Origin: Polyangium mundeleinium
GTDB taxonomy: Bacteria > Myxococcota_A > Polyangia > Polyangiales > Polyangiaceae
Reading direction: 5' to 3'
Length of the DNA: 64,000 nt
Assembly: GCF_028369105.1 (NCBI RefSeq)
Contig: NZ_JAQNDO010000001.1
Span: 11,192,501 to 11,256,500, forward strand
In this document: in pieces, positions 1 to 8,286 of the stretch
How the letters are laid out: the number at the start of each line of letters is the position of its first letter
How positions within the stretch are numbered: the first letter of the stretch is position 1
The notes under the pieces: generated by a model
What the model was told of the DNA's origin: nothing
Database searches by the model: none
What the model saw: the letters and a program-made list of their open reading frames with translations, nothing else
Translations under genes and position numbers: made by a program

Positions 1-871
1 CGAGCAGGGCAGCGAGGTCTGCCGCGGAGAGATCAAGGGCCATGTCCGTAAGCCGGGTGGCGCCCTCCTTGCGGAGCTGCGTGGCGAGGTTCTCACGCTC
101 GTCGCTGGTCAACGGCCGGGCGAGCCGTCGCTCGAACAGTCGCAAAACTGGCTCTAGGCTTCCTTCCGCGCGCCCTTCCTCGCGACCTTGCTGCACGTAC
201 TTGCGGGCAAATTCGCTCTGGTACTCGTAGTTCGGAATGCTCATGAGCTTCTCCAGGGCTGTCCGGGCAGCTTCGCCCAGCGAAAATAGCACGAGATCCG
301 CGTAGAGTTTCGCTCGCTCCGCATCCAGCCCCGCCCCCGCTGCCAGCGCCGCCACCGCGATGGAAATCCCTCCCTCCGTTCGTCCGTGCGCGAGCGCCGA
401 GAGGACCGACAGTTCCGGCCTTTCCTTGGCTTCGTCGATGTCCTTCACCACGGGCACCCCCTCCGGCCCCAGGACCAGAGGCGTGATCGAAGCCTGTCCG
501 GGGCCGAGCACGATCGGCTGCGAAAGACGCGCCGCGAGCGCTCCGTCGGGCGTGACGACCAGCAAGCACGCCGGGCACCGGTAACGCGCACGCGCACCGG
601 CGACGTACGCAGGCCAGGCAAAGGGCTTGTCCGCATCCCACGGGAGCTGCGCTTCGACGATGATGACCAGGACAGGTTGATCGTCGAGGAGCAAGACGAG
701 GAGATCGGCGCGAAGCTCGCGCGGGATGATGTTCGTCAGATCCGCCGAGGCAATCCGCGCCTCCGTGAACGGCGGCAACGGGATGTGCAGGGCCTCGTGA
801 AGGAGCTCCGCCGCCAGGACCGGACGGTTGCGGAAAAGCTCGATGATCGCCTCGTGCAAGAGGGAAGGCAC
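1..871 (-). CDS. PD-(D/E)XK-like (Rpn-type) protein, partial
   Basis: Reading frame open from a GTG at 869-871 to the left edge, so the 3' end is outside the window; about 290 codons are seen. An in-frame TAG at 881-883 fixes GTG 871 as the first possible start. The N-terminus begins MPSLLHEAIIELFRNRP, followed by a PD-(D/E)XK-like pattern: D56 in RADLLVLL and E73-x-Q75 in IIVEAQL. Near the visible end a charged stretch QQGREEGRAEGS resembles the spacer common in this family. Proteins of this layout are abundant, multicopy and mostly uncharacterised in myxobacteria; they resemble Rpn/transposase-type nuclease folds. No experimental function is known to me. The neighbouring downstream genes are not co-oriented, so no operon partner is visible. 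Confidence 0.7.
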   Translation of the reverse strand, partial: MPSLLHEAIIELFRNRPVLAAELLHEALHIPLPPFTEARIASADLTNIIPRELRADLLVLLLDDQPVLVIIVEAQLPWDADKPFAWPAYVAGARARYRCPACLLVVTPDGALAARLSQPIVLGPGQASITPLVLGPEGVPVVKDIDEAKERPELSVLSALAHGRTEGGISIAVAALAAGAGLDAERAKLYADLVLFSLGEAARTALEKLMSIPNYEYQSEFARKYVQQGREEGRAEGSLEPVLRLFERRLARPLTSDERENLATQLRKEGATRLTDMALDLSAADLAALL

Positions 872-947
872 GAGAGCGCTCTACTGCGAGAGCACGGGGG
901 GGACAAGGGATAGGTTCGTCGGGGAACGAATCGGTTTTACCGGAACC

Positions 948-1385
948 ATGCTGCTGCTGCCGCCGCTGCCGGTTCCGCTTCCGCCTCCCCCCGCTCCCGC
1001 GCGCAATCTGCTCAGTTGTTCGCGATGGTGTCGTCGATCCAATCCTTCTCCGCATCCCGAATCCGCCAAGAAACCTGCGCGCATTCCTTCCTCGCAAGCG
1101 TCTTTCGAGCGGTTTTACCGCGAATGCCGCCCCTTCGTCCGCTCCACCCTTCTCCAGCGCGGCGTCCCGGAGCGGGAGGTGGACGACCTCGTGCAGGAGG
1201 TCTTCATCATTGCCTGGCGTGACGGGTCTCCCCTCCCCCCGAGGCGGCGCGTGCGCTACCTATGGCCGACCTACAACTTCACGTGCGAATACAACTTTAC
1301 CGTGGTGGGACCGGCGTTTCTCTCCGGCGTAAGCAATTGCGCCGGCAACAAGCAGATGATGACCGCAGACCGCACCTGTCCCTGA
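948..1385 (+). pseudogene. truncated ECF sigma factor remnant
   Basis: The frame holds a recognisable sigma-70 region 2 segment at about 1093-1215 (FERFYRECRPFV, then VDDLVQEVFIIAWR). This is the core-binding and -10 helix motif of ECF sigma factors. Right after AWR the homology stops: region 2.4, the linker and region 4 are absent, and the frame continues into an unrelated Cys-containing tail (CEYNFTVVGP, SNCAGNKQMM) that ends at 1385. The first 45 residues are Pro/Leu-rich and look like read-through. Start codon choice is uncertain (ATG 948 is one candidate). Best read as a 5' fragment of an ECF sigma gene joined to the 3' end of another gene; a functional sigma factor is unlikely because region 4 is missing. 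Confidence 0.55.
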
Positions 1386-1421
1386 CGACCTCGAGCGCGC
1401 CGCTCGGGGTAAAGCGTCCGG

Positions 1422-4400
1422 TCAAAAGCAGCGCCCGCTCTTCAGGGCGGCAGACTGGCGATGGCGTAAGGCGAGCAGACCAAGGCCAAGCAAACCGAGG
1501 AGCGTGCCAGGGCTCCCGCTCGGAGTTCCAGGTGCGGCGCGGCAATCGCAGCCGCCCTCCTCGGCGATTGGGCCGCCGCCGCTCCCGCCGCTGCCGTCAC
1601 CGCCGCTCCCGCTGCCGCTTCCGCTCCCGCTGCCGCTTCCGCTTCCGCTGCCGCTTCCGCTTCCGCTGCCGCTTCCGCTGCCGCTTCCGCTCCCGCTGCC
1701 GCTTCCGCTGCCGCTTCCGCTTCCGCTGCCGCTTCCGCTTCCGCTGCCGCTTCCGCTCCCGCTTCCGCTGCTGCTTCCGCTGCTGCTTCCGCCGCCGCCG
1801 CCGCTCCCGCCGCCGCCGCCGCTCCCGCCGGTCCCCGACTCGCACGCGCCGCTCATGCAAACGCCTCCCTGGCACGGCGTTCCGTCGGACGCCTGCGCAT
1901 CCGCGGGGCAGCCATCCAGAGCTCCGTCGCACGTCTCCGCCACATCGCACGCTCCGGCCGACGCGCGGCATTCCGTGCCCGGCGCGGTTTTGGCATCCGC
2001 CGGGCAATCGGCCAGAGCTCCGTCGCACACCTCGGCCACATCGCACATGCCGGCCGGAGCGCGACATGGGATGCCGAAGGGCTTCTTGACATCGAACGGA
2101 CAATGGATCGTGAGGCCGTCGCACGTCTCCGGCACGTCACAGGCACCCGCCGCAGCGCGGCACTCGGCGCCGAAAAACTTTATGCCATCGGACGGGCAAC
2201 CTTTGAAAATGCCGGTGCATGTCTCCGCGGTGTCACATGCGCCCGCCGAAGCGCGGCATTCCGTGCCGAATGGCTTTACACCGTCGATCGGGCAATTTTT
2301 CGCCGTGCCGTCGCACGTCTCCGCCCTGTCGCATACGTCCGTCGAAGCGCGGCATTCCGTGCCCGCAGCGAGCGCCGCGCAGACCCCGTCCACGGCCGCG
2401 CCCATCATGACGCTGCACGCCTGACAATCGCTCGGAGACCCGCCGCCGCAGGCGTCGTCGCAGCACACGCCGTCGACGCAGATGCCGCTCGCGCAATACA
2501 GCCCGGCCGCGCAGGCCTCGCCGTTGCTCTTGAGCTCGCCGAAGAAAAACACGTACGCCGCGCCGGAGGCGTCGCCCTGGTCGTCGTCCGCGAGCGCCCC
2601 CACGAGCGCCGTATTCTCGGAGAGGGCGACGTCACGGCCGAAGAAGTTGTTCGCCGCCCCGTCGCTGGGCAGGAGCTTGGAATGCTGCGTCCAGACCGCG
2701 CCGCTCCGCATGAACACATACGCCGAGCCGTCGAGCAGAGCGTCGCCTCCCCCCACGAGCGCCATGTCCCCCGAGAGCGCGACGGCTCTGCCGAAGCCAT
2801 CGTACGCCGCCCCGTCGCTGGGCAGGAACTTGCTCTGCTGCATCCAGATTGCGCCACTCCGCACGAACACGTAGGCCGAGCCGGAGTTGGTCCCCTGGTC
2901 GTCGTTGCCCTGCGCCCCCACGAGCGCCGTGTCGCCCGCGAGCGCGACCGATATGCCGAACAAGTCGTTTGCCGCGCCGTCGCTGGGCAGGAGCTTGCTC
3001 TGCTGCATCCAGGCCGCGCCGCTCCGCACGAACACGTACGCCGAGCCGGAGGAGTTCCCCTGGTCGTTGCTGCCGTACGCCCCTACGAGCGCCGTGTCGC
3101 CCGAGAGCGCGACCGATATGCTGAAGGCGTCGTCTGCCGCTCCGTCGCTGGGCAGGAGCTTGGCCTGCTGCGCCCAGACCGCGCCGCTCCGCACGAACAC
3201 ATACGCCGAGCCGGAGCCGGTCCCCTGGTCGTCGTCACTCTCCGCCCCCACGAGCGCCGTGTCGCCCGAGAGCGCGACCGAGCTGCCGAAGAAGTCGCCT
3301 GCCGCGCCGTCGCTGGGCAGGAGCTTGGCCTGCTGCGTCCAGACCGCGCCGCTCCGCACGAACACATACGCCGAGCCGGAGGAGAGCCCCTGGTCGCTGT
3401 CGCCCCCCGCCCCCACGAGCGCCGTGTCGCCCGAGAGCGCGACGGAAAACCCAAACGCGTCGTTCGCCGCGCCGTCGCTGGGCAGGAGCTTGGCCTGCTG
3501 CGTCCAGACCTCGCCGCTCCGCACGAACACATACGCCGAGCCGGAGCCGGTCCCCTGGTCGTCGTCGCCCCGTGCCCCCACGAGCGCCGTGTCGCCCGAG
3601 AGCGCGACCGCGATGCCGAAGTAGTGTTCCGCCGCGCCGTCGCTGGGCAGGAGCTTGGCATGCTGCGTCCAGACCAACGGATCGATCGCGATGGGGTACA
3701 GAGCCCCTTCGTCCTCGACGTGGATCGCCGCTCGCCCCGCCTCCACCGAGAGCCACGCCGCGAGGCTCTTCCCCTGCGCGTCCTTCACCCACAGATCGGT
3801 ATAGGCGAGCGCCTTCCGACCCTCGGCGTCCACGAACCGGAGCGCCTCCCCACGGCCGTCGCCGTCCTCGTCCTCGAGCTCGGCGTCGAGCTCTCCGCCG
3901 AACGCGAGCGCGATCACCTTCGGCCCCGCGCAGCTCGGTGGCTCGTCGAGCACGAATCCCTGCTCCAGACCCAGCGGGCCATTGAGGTACCATTCCTCGA
4001 TCCGCTCGCGCCGATACCGAACCCGGTTGCCCGCCGCCTCGGGCTCCACCTCCGGCAACGGCGACAGCGCCCCCTCGCAGCCCAGGGCCGCCGCGCGCAT
4101 GGACAGAGACCCTTCGCGCGACGAGACCAAAACCCCCGACGGGCCCAGCGTCGCCGAGAACCGCTGGGCGTCATTCTCGGCGCGGAGGAGCCCCCGTCCG
4201 AGGTCCACAGCGGTATACGGCTCGGGCGCCGCTTGCTGCACCGCCTCGATGTAGGCGGCACGCAGCGCAGGCGGCAGGGACGCCGAGGATTCGGTCGCGG
4301 AAGACGGCGCCGGCGCCGCGCCCTCCGTCTTCGGTGGCGCGCTGTCGGCGCCGCAAGCGAAGAGCCAGGTCATGAGGGCGAAAACGAAGCCGCGACGCCG

Positions 4401-4436
4401 CCAGCCCCCGCGCTTCCGCTCCGTGTCCTTCCTCAT
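1422..4436 (-). CDS. FG-GAP repeat surface lipoprotein, MYXO-CTERM-like
   Basis: A protein of about 1004 residues. ATG 4436 is preferred over an in-frame ATG at 4472 because a GAGGAAGG ribosome site lies just upstream. A basic N-terminus and hydrophobic stretch end in a lipobox (WLFAC), so it should be an exported lipoprotein. Residues ~255-632 hold seven near-identical ~57-residue FG-GAP units (consensus KLLPSDGAANDAFG, VALSGDTALVGA, GSAYVFVRSG), a beta-propeller arrangement. Residues ~665-862 hold five Cys-rich repeats (GTECRASAGACDVAETCDG). A Gly-Ser linker follows, then a MYXO-CTERM-like end: a CDC motif, a short hydrophobic helix and an Arg-containing tail. Likely a cell-surface adhesion or recognition protein; the ligand cannot be told from sequence. 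Confidence 0.8.
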   Translation of the reverse strand: MRKDTERKRGGWRRRGFVFALMTWLFACGADSAPPKTEGAAPAPSSATESSASLPPALRAAYIEAVQQAAPEPYTAVDLGRGLLRAENDAQRFSATLGPSGVLVSSREGSLSMRAAALGCEGALSPLPEVEPEAAGNRVRYRRERIEEWYLNGPLGLEQGFVLDEPPSCAGPKVIALAFGGELDAELEDEDGDGRGEALRFVDAEGRKALAYTDLWVKDAQGKSLAAWLSVEAGRAAIHVEDEGALYPIAIDPLVWTQHAKLLPSDGAAEHYFGIAVALSGDTALVGARGDDDQGTGSGSAYVFVRSGEVWTQQAKLLPSDGAANDAFGFSVALSGDTALVGAGGDSDQGLSSGSAYVFVRSGAVWTQQAKLLPSDGAAGDFFGSSVALSGDTALVGAESDDDQGTGSGSAYVFVRSGAVWAQQAKLLPSDGAADDAFSISVALSGDTALVGAYGSNDQGNSSGSAYVFVRSGAAWMQQSKLLPSDGAANDLFGISVALAGDTALVGAQGNDDQGTNSGSAYVFVRSGAIWMQQSKFLPSDGAAYDGFGRAVALSGDMALVGGGDALLDGSAYVFMRSGAVWTQHSKLLPSDGAANNFFGRDVALSENTALVGALADDDQGDASGAAYVFFFGELKSNGEACAAGLYCASGICVDGVCCDDACGGGSPSDCQACSVMMGAAVDGVCAALAAGTECRASTDVCDRAETCDGTAKNCPIDGVKPFGTECRASAGACDTAETCTGIFKGCPSDGIKFFGAECRAAAGACDVPETCDGLTIHCPFDVKKPFGIPCRAPAGMCDVAEVCDGALADCPADAKTAPGTECRASAGACDVAETCDGALDGCPADAQASDGTPCQGGVCMSGACESGTGGSGGGGGSGGGGGSSSGSSSGSGSGSGSGSGSGSGSGSGSGSGSGSGSGSGSGSGSGSGSGSGSGSGSGSGSGSGGDGSGGSGGGPIAEEGGCDCRAAPGTPSGSPGTLLGLLGLGLLALRHRQSAALKSGRCF
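1600..1835 (-). repeat. Gly-Ser coding hexanucleotide repeat
   Basis: Imperfect tandem hexamers (GGAAGC, GGCAGC and GGGAGC on the coding strand) run for about 235 bp inside the FG-GAP protein gene and encode a (Gly-Ser)n linker followed by a Gly-rich part. Because the unit is six bases, gain or loss of units changes linker length without shifting frame. Confidence 0.85.
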
Positions 4437-4649
4437 CGCAAGCCCTTCCTCGGGATTGTTTCCAAAGCTCATCAGGACCAGGGAAGTATCACGACTCGCG
4501 GAGCACCGGAATCATGCGGATGGCGCGGCGAGGGCTTGGGCGGCAGTGGCAGAGCTCGCGAAGCTCGACGGGATGGGGCAATCTCCCCCTCCCCAGCTCC
4601 CCTCTCCGCAGCCTGGCCTCAGGCCTCGTTTGCGCTCACGATTCCCGAC

Positions 4650-5471
4650 ATGGCCGACCTCTTCTATACGCCATCCGGCGTCCGGCTCCGTCGTCACTCC
4701 CTCCGCCCCGGCGACCTGAACTGGCTGCTCCTGCCGGGAGGACCCGGCATCGGCTCGGAAAGCCTCGAAGGGCTGGCCGGCATCCTGGATGTGCCGGGGG
4801 CCATCTGGCTCGTCGATCTGCCGGGAGACGGCTCGAACCGCAACCCTCCAGGCAGCCCGAAGGCTCCTTTTGATGTCTGGCCCCAGGTCGTCGTCGAAGC
4901 GGCCAGGGCGCTCCCGCGCGTCGTCTTCGCCGGACATTCGACCGGCGGCATGTATCTGCTTTCGACGCCCGAGCTCGGGCCGCACCTCGAAGCCTTGGCG
5001 CTCCTGGACACCGCTCCGGACGCCCTCTGGCATCCTCGTTTCGTGGAAATGACCCGGGCGCATCCGTTGCCCGATGTCGAGGCGGCCACAGCGCTTTATG
5101 AAGCGGACCCGCGCGACGAGAACATCGCCGCGGTTGCGGTGGCGTCCGCGGAATGGAACTTCACCCCGGCCGGGCTTTCGGCGGGACGCGAGCTCCTCGC
5201 GAGAATGCCTTACAACAGCGCGGCGGTCGCGTGGTCGGAGGCCCATTTCGACCACGTCTACCAGGCCCGGTGGTGGCCCACGCGAATGCCGGTCCTTCGA
5301 TTGGCTGGCTCGGACGATCGGATCGTCTGGCAAGGCGGCTGGCACGAGCCGAGGTTCCAGACGCCCAACGTCATCGAGCGCGTCATCGCGGGCGCTGGGC
5401 ACTTCCCCTGGATCGAGAATCCCCAGGATGTGCGCGCGGCCTTCGCCGAACTCGCGCTCCGCATTCCCTGA
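4650..5471 (+). CDS. alpha/beta fold hydrolase
   Basis: 273 residues from ATG 4650. The fold elements are clear: an oxyanion strand LLPGGPGIGSE, a nucleophile elbow GHSTGGM with its Ser near residue 102, an acid loop AGSDDRIV and a C-terminal GAGHFPWIE with the catalytic His. The HGGPG-like loop recalls proline iminopeptidase-type hydrolases, but the substrate cannot be assigned. There is no signal peptide, so it is probably cytoplasmic. It stands alone between the divergent FG-GAP gene and decayed genes. A long overlapping frame covering 2103-4649 is a shadow of the FG-GAP gene and does not extend this protein. Confidence 0.85.
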   Translation: MADLFYTPSGVRLRRHSLRPGDLNWLLLPGGPGIGSESLEGLAGILDVPGAIWLVDLPGDGSNRNPPGSPKAPFDVWPQVVVEAARALPRVVFAGHSTGGMYLLSTPELGPHLEALALLDTAPDALWHPRFVEMTRAHPLPDVEAATALYEADPRDENIAAVAVASAEWNFTPAGLSAGRELLARMPYNSAAVAWSEAHFDHVYQARWWPTRMPVLRLAGSDDRIVWQGGWHEPRFQTPNVIERVIAGAGHFPWIENPQDVRAAFAELALRIP

Positions 5472-5478
5472 GCGTCCG

Positions 5479-5500
5479 CCATGGGACCTTGGTCCCATGG
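5479..5500. terminator. palindrome after hydrolase gene
   Basis: Near-perfect inverted repeat: CCATGGGACC, a TT loop, then GGTCCCATGG, starting 8 bp after the hydrolase stop. TTGGTCCCAT recurs at 5521-5530. There is no T-run, so a terminator is possible but not shown; it may also mark an old rearrangement end. Confidence 0.4.
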
Positions 5501-5509
5501 GTGAGCACG

Positions 5510-5692
5510 CGTGTAGGGCTTTGGTCCCATCACGCCCGCGGCGACGTCGACAAGGACGACATCGCGGCCGCCAACGCGCGGCTCACCGGCCCCGCAAGGC
5601 AACCAGAGAGCCGCAGCAGCCATCTCCTCGGGCTTGCCCATGCGCCCGATCGGCTCCTGCGCGATGCATTCGCTTCGCCGCCGACCGAACAT
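5510..5692 (-). pseudogene. 3' fragment of an SDR oxidoreductase
   Basis: Only the C-terminal signature of a short-chain dehydrogenase is present: QEPIGRMGKPEEMAAAALWL, followed by a degenerate LVDV stretch where family members have a VDGG end. The Rossmann glycine motif and the catalytic Tyr-Lys are absent. It lies in a run of broken genes between the hydrolase and the alcohol dehydrogenase remnant. Confidence 0.6.
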
Positions 5693-5763
5693 CGTCCAGC
5701 ATCATTGGTTTCGGATCTGGTACCGCAGCCAGACGACGCCCCCCTCCAGCGCCTCGCTGCTCA

Positions 5764-6172
5764 TCAGCTCGATGCTCTGCACGCGCGCACGCTGCCCCTC
5801 CTCCTCGCGTGCGGGGGCAACTTGACGATGCTGCTCAGCATCGGCTTCGTGGGCTGCTCGGGCGCCTGCCCCTTCGGGGCGTATGCACCTCTTGCGGTGC
5901 GATAGAAATCGAAGAACTCGCGCTGAACAGGGTCCGTGGTTTCGTCGAGCTGGTTGACAGTGCCGGGGATGTACTGGGGCTCGCCGCCCCGAAACTCGAC
6001 GAAACGTTGGTCCGTCGCCTTCTTGATGAGCGCTTTGCGCTGCTCGAGGCTCACGGAATGCCGCAGGCCGTTGCGCGCCGCGGCGCCCATGTCGTAGCAA
6101 GCAACGTCGGTGGGTCGCGGGGGACAGCTTGATGGTCTTCATGGTCTTCGTCGTCGTTGGCGTGTCGGCCAT
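5764..6172 (-). pseudogene. internal fragment of YcjY-like hydrolase
   Basis: Two frames are needed. One starts at ATG 6172 (MADTPTTTKTMKTIKLS). The other carries the recognisable part (YDMGAAARNGL, then FVEFRGGEP, then REFFDFYRTARGAY), which I recognise from YcjY/dienelactone-hydrolase-like proteins. The catalytic Ser, Asp and His regions are missing and the frames do not join. It sits 19 bp downstream of the alcohol dehydrogenase remnant in the same direction, which suggests both were once one operon. Calling it decayed is an inference from the missing parts and the frame break. Confidence 0.55.
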
Positions 6173-6190
6173 GACCTCGTCTCCCCAGCT

Positions 6191-7141
6191 CTACACCTGC
6201 GACGCGGCCCCCAAGCTCGCATTGTCGATGACGAAGCGATACTTCACGTCGCTCTTCTGCATTCGCGCATAGGCTTCTTCGATTTGCTGAACGCGAATCA
6301 ACTCGATGTCCGCGACGATTCCCTTCTCCGCGCAGTAGTCGAGCATCTCCTGTGTCTCGGCGATGCCGCCGATCATCGAGCCAGCGATCGTCCTGCGCTT
6401 GGAGACGAGGTGGAAGACGCTGGGCGACGGGTGGGCATGCTCCGGAACGCCCACGAGCACCAAGGCGCTGTTCCGCTTGAGCAGGCGCGTGAAGGCGTCG
6501 AGGTCGTGGCTCGTCGCGACCGTGTTCAGGATCAGGTCGAAGCTCTCCACGTGCGCGTCCATCTCGCTCGTGTTGCGCGACACGACGACCTCGTCGGCGC
6601 CGAGCGCCACGGCGGCTCTCCGCTTGGACTCCGACGTCGTGAACGCGACGGTGTGGGCGCCCATCGCGTGCGCCAGCTTGATGCCCATGTGGCCGAGCCC
6701 GCCGATGCCGACGACCCCCACCTTCTTGCCGGGCCCAGCGTTCCAGTGCCTGAGCGGAGAGTAGGTGGTGATGCCGGCGCAGAGCAGCGGAGCGACGGCC
6801 GCGAGTTGCTCCTCGTGGTGACGGATCTGGAGGACGTACTTGTCCTTGACGACGATCCGCTGGGCGTAGCCGCCGAGCGTGTGTCCGGGCGCATCGGGCG
6901 TCGCGAAATTGTACGTGCCGGTCATGCCCGCCTCGCAATACTGCTCCAGGTCGGCCGCACAGGCCGAGCACTGGCCGCAGCTATCGACGATGCAGCCGAC
7001 GCCCACCCGATCGCCGATCTTGAAGCCGGTCACGTGCGCGCCGACGGCGGACACGCGCCCCACGATCTCGTGGCCTGGCACGCTGATCGGCGACCAGCGG
7101 TTCGAGCCATCGCGTCCGAGCGAACCTCCCATCTCGTCCAC
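6191..7141 (-). pseudogene. 5'-truncated zinc alcohol dehydrogenase
   Basis: 316 residues of an NAD(P)-dependent zinc alcohol dehydrogenase of the YahK/cinnamyl-alcohol type (family about 350). Homology starts at VPGHEIVGRV, contains the four structural-zinc cysteines (CGQCSACAADLEQYC), the Rossmann loop GIGGLGHMG and a normal C-terminus. The first ~40 residues are missing, including the GICHSD segment that supplies the first catalytic-zinc Cys. In their place are about 18 residues read from the 64-bp repeat array. Without that Cys normal catalysis is unlikely. The rest of the frame is intact, so the truncation may be recent. Confidence 0.7.
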
Positions 7142-7440
7142 GCGAACCCCTCTCGCGCCCTCGCCCTCCCCGTTCGCGTCCGAGCCCTCTCCATTCGCGC
7201 CCTCGCGAACCCCCCATCACGTTCGCGCCCTCTCCGTTCGCGCCCCAGCGAACCCCCATCGCGCCCTCGCCCTCCTCGTTCGCGTCCGAGCGAACCTCCT
7301 CTTTCGTCCACGCGAACCCCTCTCGCGCCCTCGCCCTCCCCGTTCGCGTCCGAGCGAACCTCCTCTTTCGTCCACGCGAACCCCTCTCGCGCCCTCGCCC
7401 TCCCCGTTCGCGTCCGAGCGAACCTCCTCTCTCGTTCTCA
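7104..7440. repeat. 64-bp tandem repeat array
   Basis: The word GCGTCCGAG starts at 7112, 7176, 7282, 7346 and 7410. Spacing is exactly 64 bp except for a 106-bp interval containing a rearranged unit. Each unit includes CGCGAAC and, about 30 bp later, GTTCGCG, which can pair as a hairpin. The array fills most of the 415 bp between the dehydrogenase remnant and the next gene; the remaining ~115 bp (7441-7556) shows nothing else. The units are too long and lack the repeat/spacer alternation expected of CRISPR. Confidence 0.85.
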
Positions 7441-7556
7441 CCCTCTGCGTGGCCGCCCACAGAGCAAGATTCCGCCGCCAATAAAAGCATCGAGCTTCTG
7501 TTTCTCTTCCTGCCCGTCCCCCAACTCGTCCCGCTCCTTCCCTGAGGGTGCGGGCC

Positions 7557-8087
7557 ATGGAGGTTTTCGTGAACGACATCATTGCTCCGTATATGGGCCC
7601 CAGCATCATCGACGTTTCCAAGGTTCGCCCGAAGCTCGTGGATCTCACCAATGGCACGCTCACGGGCGCGCAGCGTGAGAAGCCCGGTTTCCTGGGTGTC
7701 TTCGACGAACTTTCGAAGGCCATCCCGCAGTACGGCGAGACCCTCGGCATGCACCCCGGCATCTGGCTGAACATCGTCGACAAGACGGCCACGCTCGACG
7801 AGATCCGCGCGCTCAAGAAAGATGTCCTCAAGCTCGCGGAGGTCCTCGAGGAGAGCGAGCTCTACTACGAGGACGCACGCGAAGCCGACATCAGCCGCAT
7901 CGGCCAATTCGTCGACGCCACCGCCCGGCACGGCGACCCGTCCGTGCAAGCGGCCTTCAACAAGACCCTGGAGTACCGCTCCCAGTACGCCAAGAAGGCC
8001 GCCGACAAGCGCCGCAAGAACAAGCAAGCGCGCGCCGAGACAGACGCCGCTCGTCCCACGGAAGCCAAGGACCCGAACCCCACCTGA
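7557..8087 (+). CDS. hypothetical protein, Lys/Arg-rich C-terminus
   Basis: 176 residues from ATG 7557, chosen because a GAGG site lies 9 bp upstream; a GTG at 7548 is the other option. The protein is mostly helical in appearance (for example EIRALKKDVLKLAEVLEESE) and ends in a basic tail RRKNKQARAE and then a Pro-rich end. There is no signal peptide or membrane segment. I do not recognise the family. Codon use looks native. A partial second copy of its last ~25 codons lies at 10201-10279 beyond the ATPase cassette, so it belongs to a duplicated family in this genome. Confidence 0.7.
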   Translation: MEVFVNDIIAPYMGPSIIDVSKVRPKLVDLTNGTLTGAQREKPGFLGVFDELSKAIPQYGETLGMHPGIWLNIVDKTATLDEIRALKKDVLKLAEVLEESELYYEDAREADISRIGQFVDATARHGDPSVQAAFNKTLEYRSQYAKKAADKRRKNKQARAETDAARPTEAKDPNPT

Positions 8088-8208
8088 GCGCCCCGCGGAC
8101 CCCGCCGCCGCCGCCTCAGCAGCGGCGGCAGCGCCAGCGCCAGCAGACGCAGGCGACCCTGGATCCCTCGGATCCCGCCCTCTGAACGTCTCCCGCCTCT
8201 CCCGCAAC
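8008..8208 (+). repeat. left copy of cassette-flanking duplication
   Basis: Last ~25 codons of the preceding gene plus about 120 bp downstream, including GAACGTCTCCCGCCTCTCCC at 8184. A diverged copy in the same orientation occurs at 10201-10405. The two bracket the AAA/Toprim gene pair. Confidence 0.7.
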
Positions 8209-8286
8209 CTGTTCGTACAGACTCTCCACGCGACCAACCTTCCCCTGGCGCAGGGGGTCGGTTAGAGTTCCCATACGGCGAGGAAG

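Noticed and set aside
2103-4649. Long plus-strand frame across the FG-GAP gene
   Set aside because: It is antisense to the repeat-rich surface protein; its periodic Arg/Ala-rich sequence is a shadow of the FG-GAP repeats. Only the part after 4650 is real.
7104-7440. CRISPR array
   Set aside because: Whole 64-bp units are tandem with no unique spacers, and no cas gene is near.
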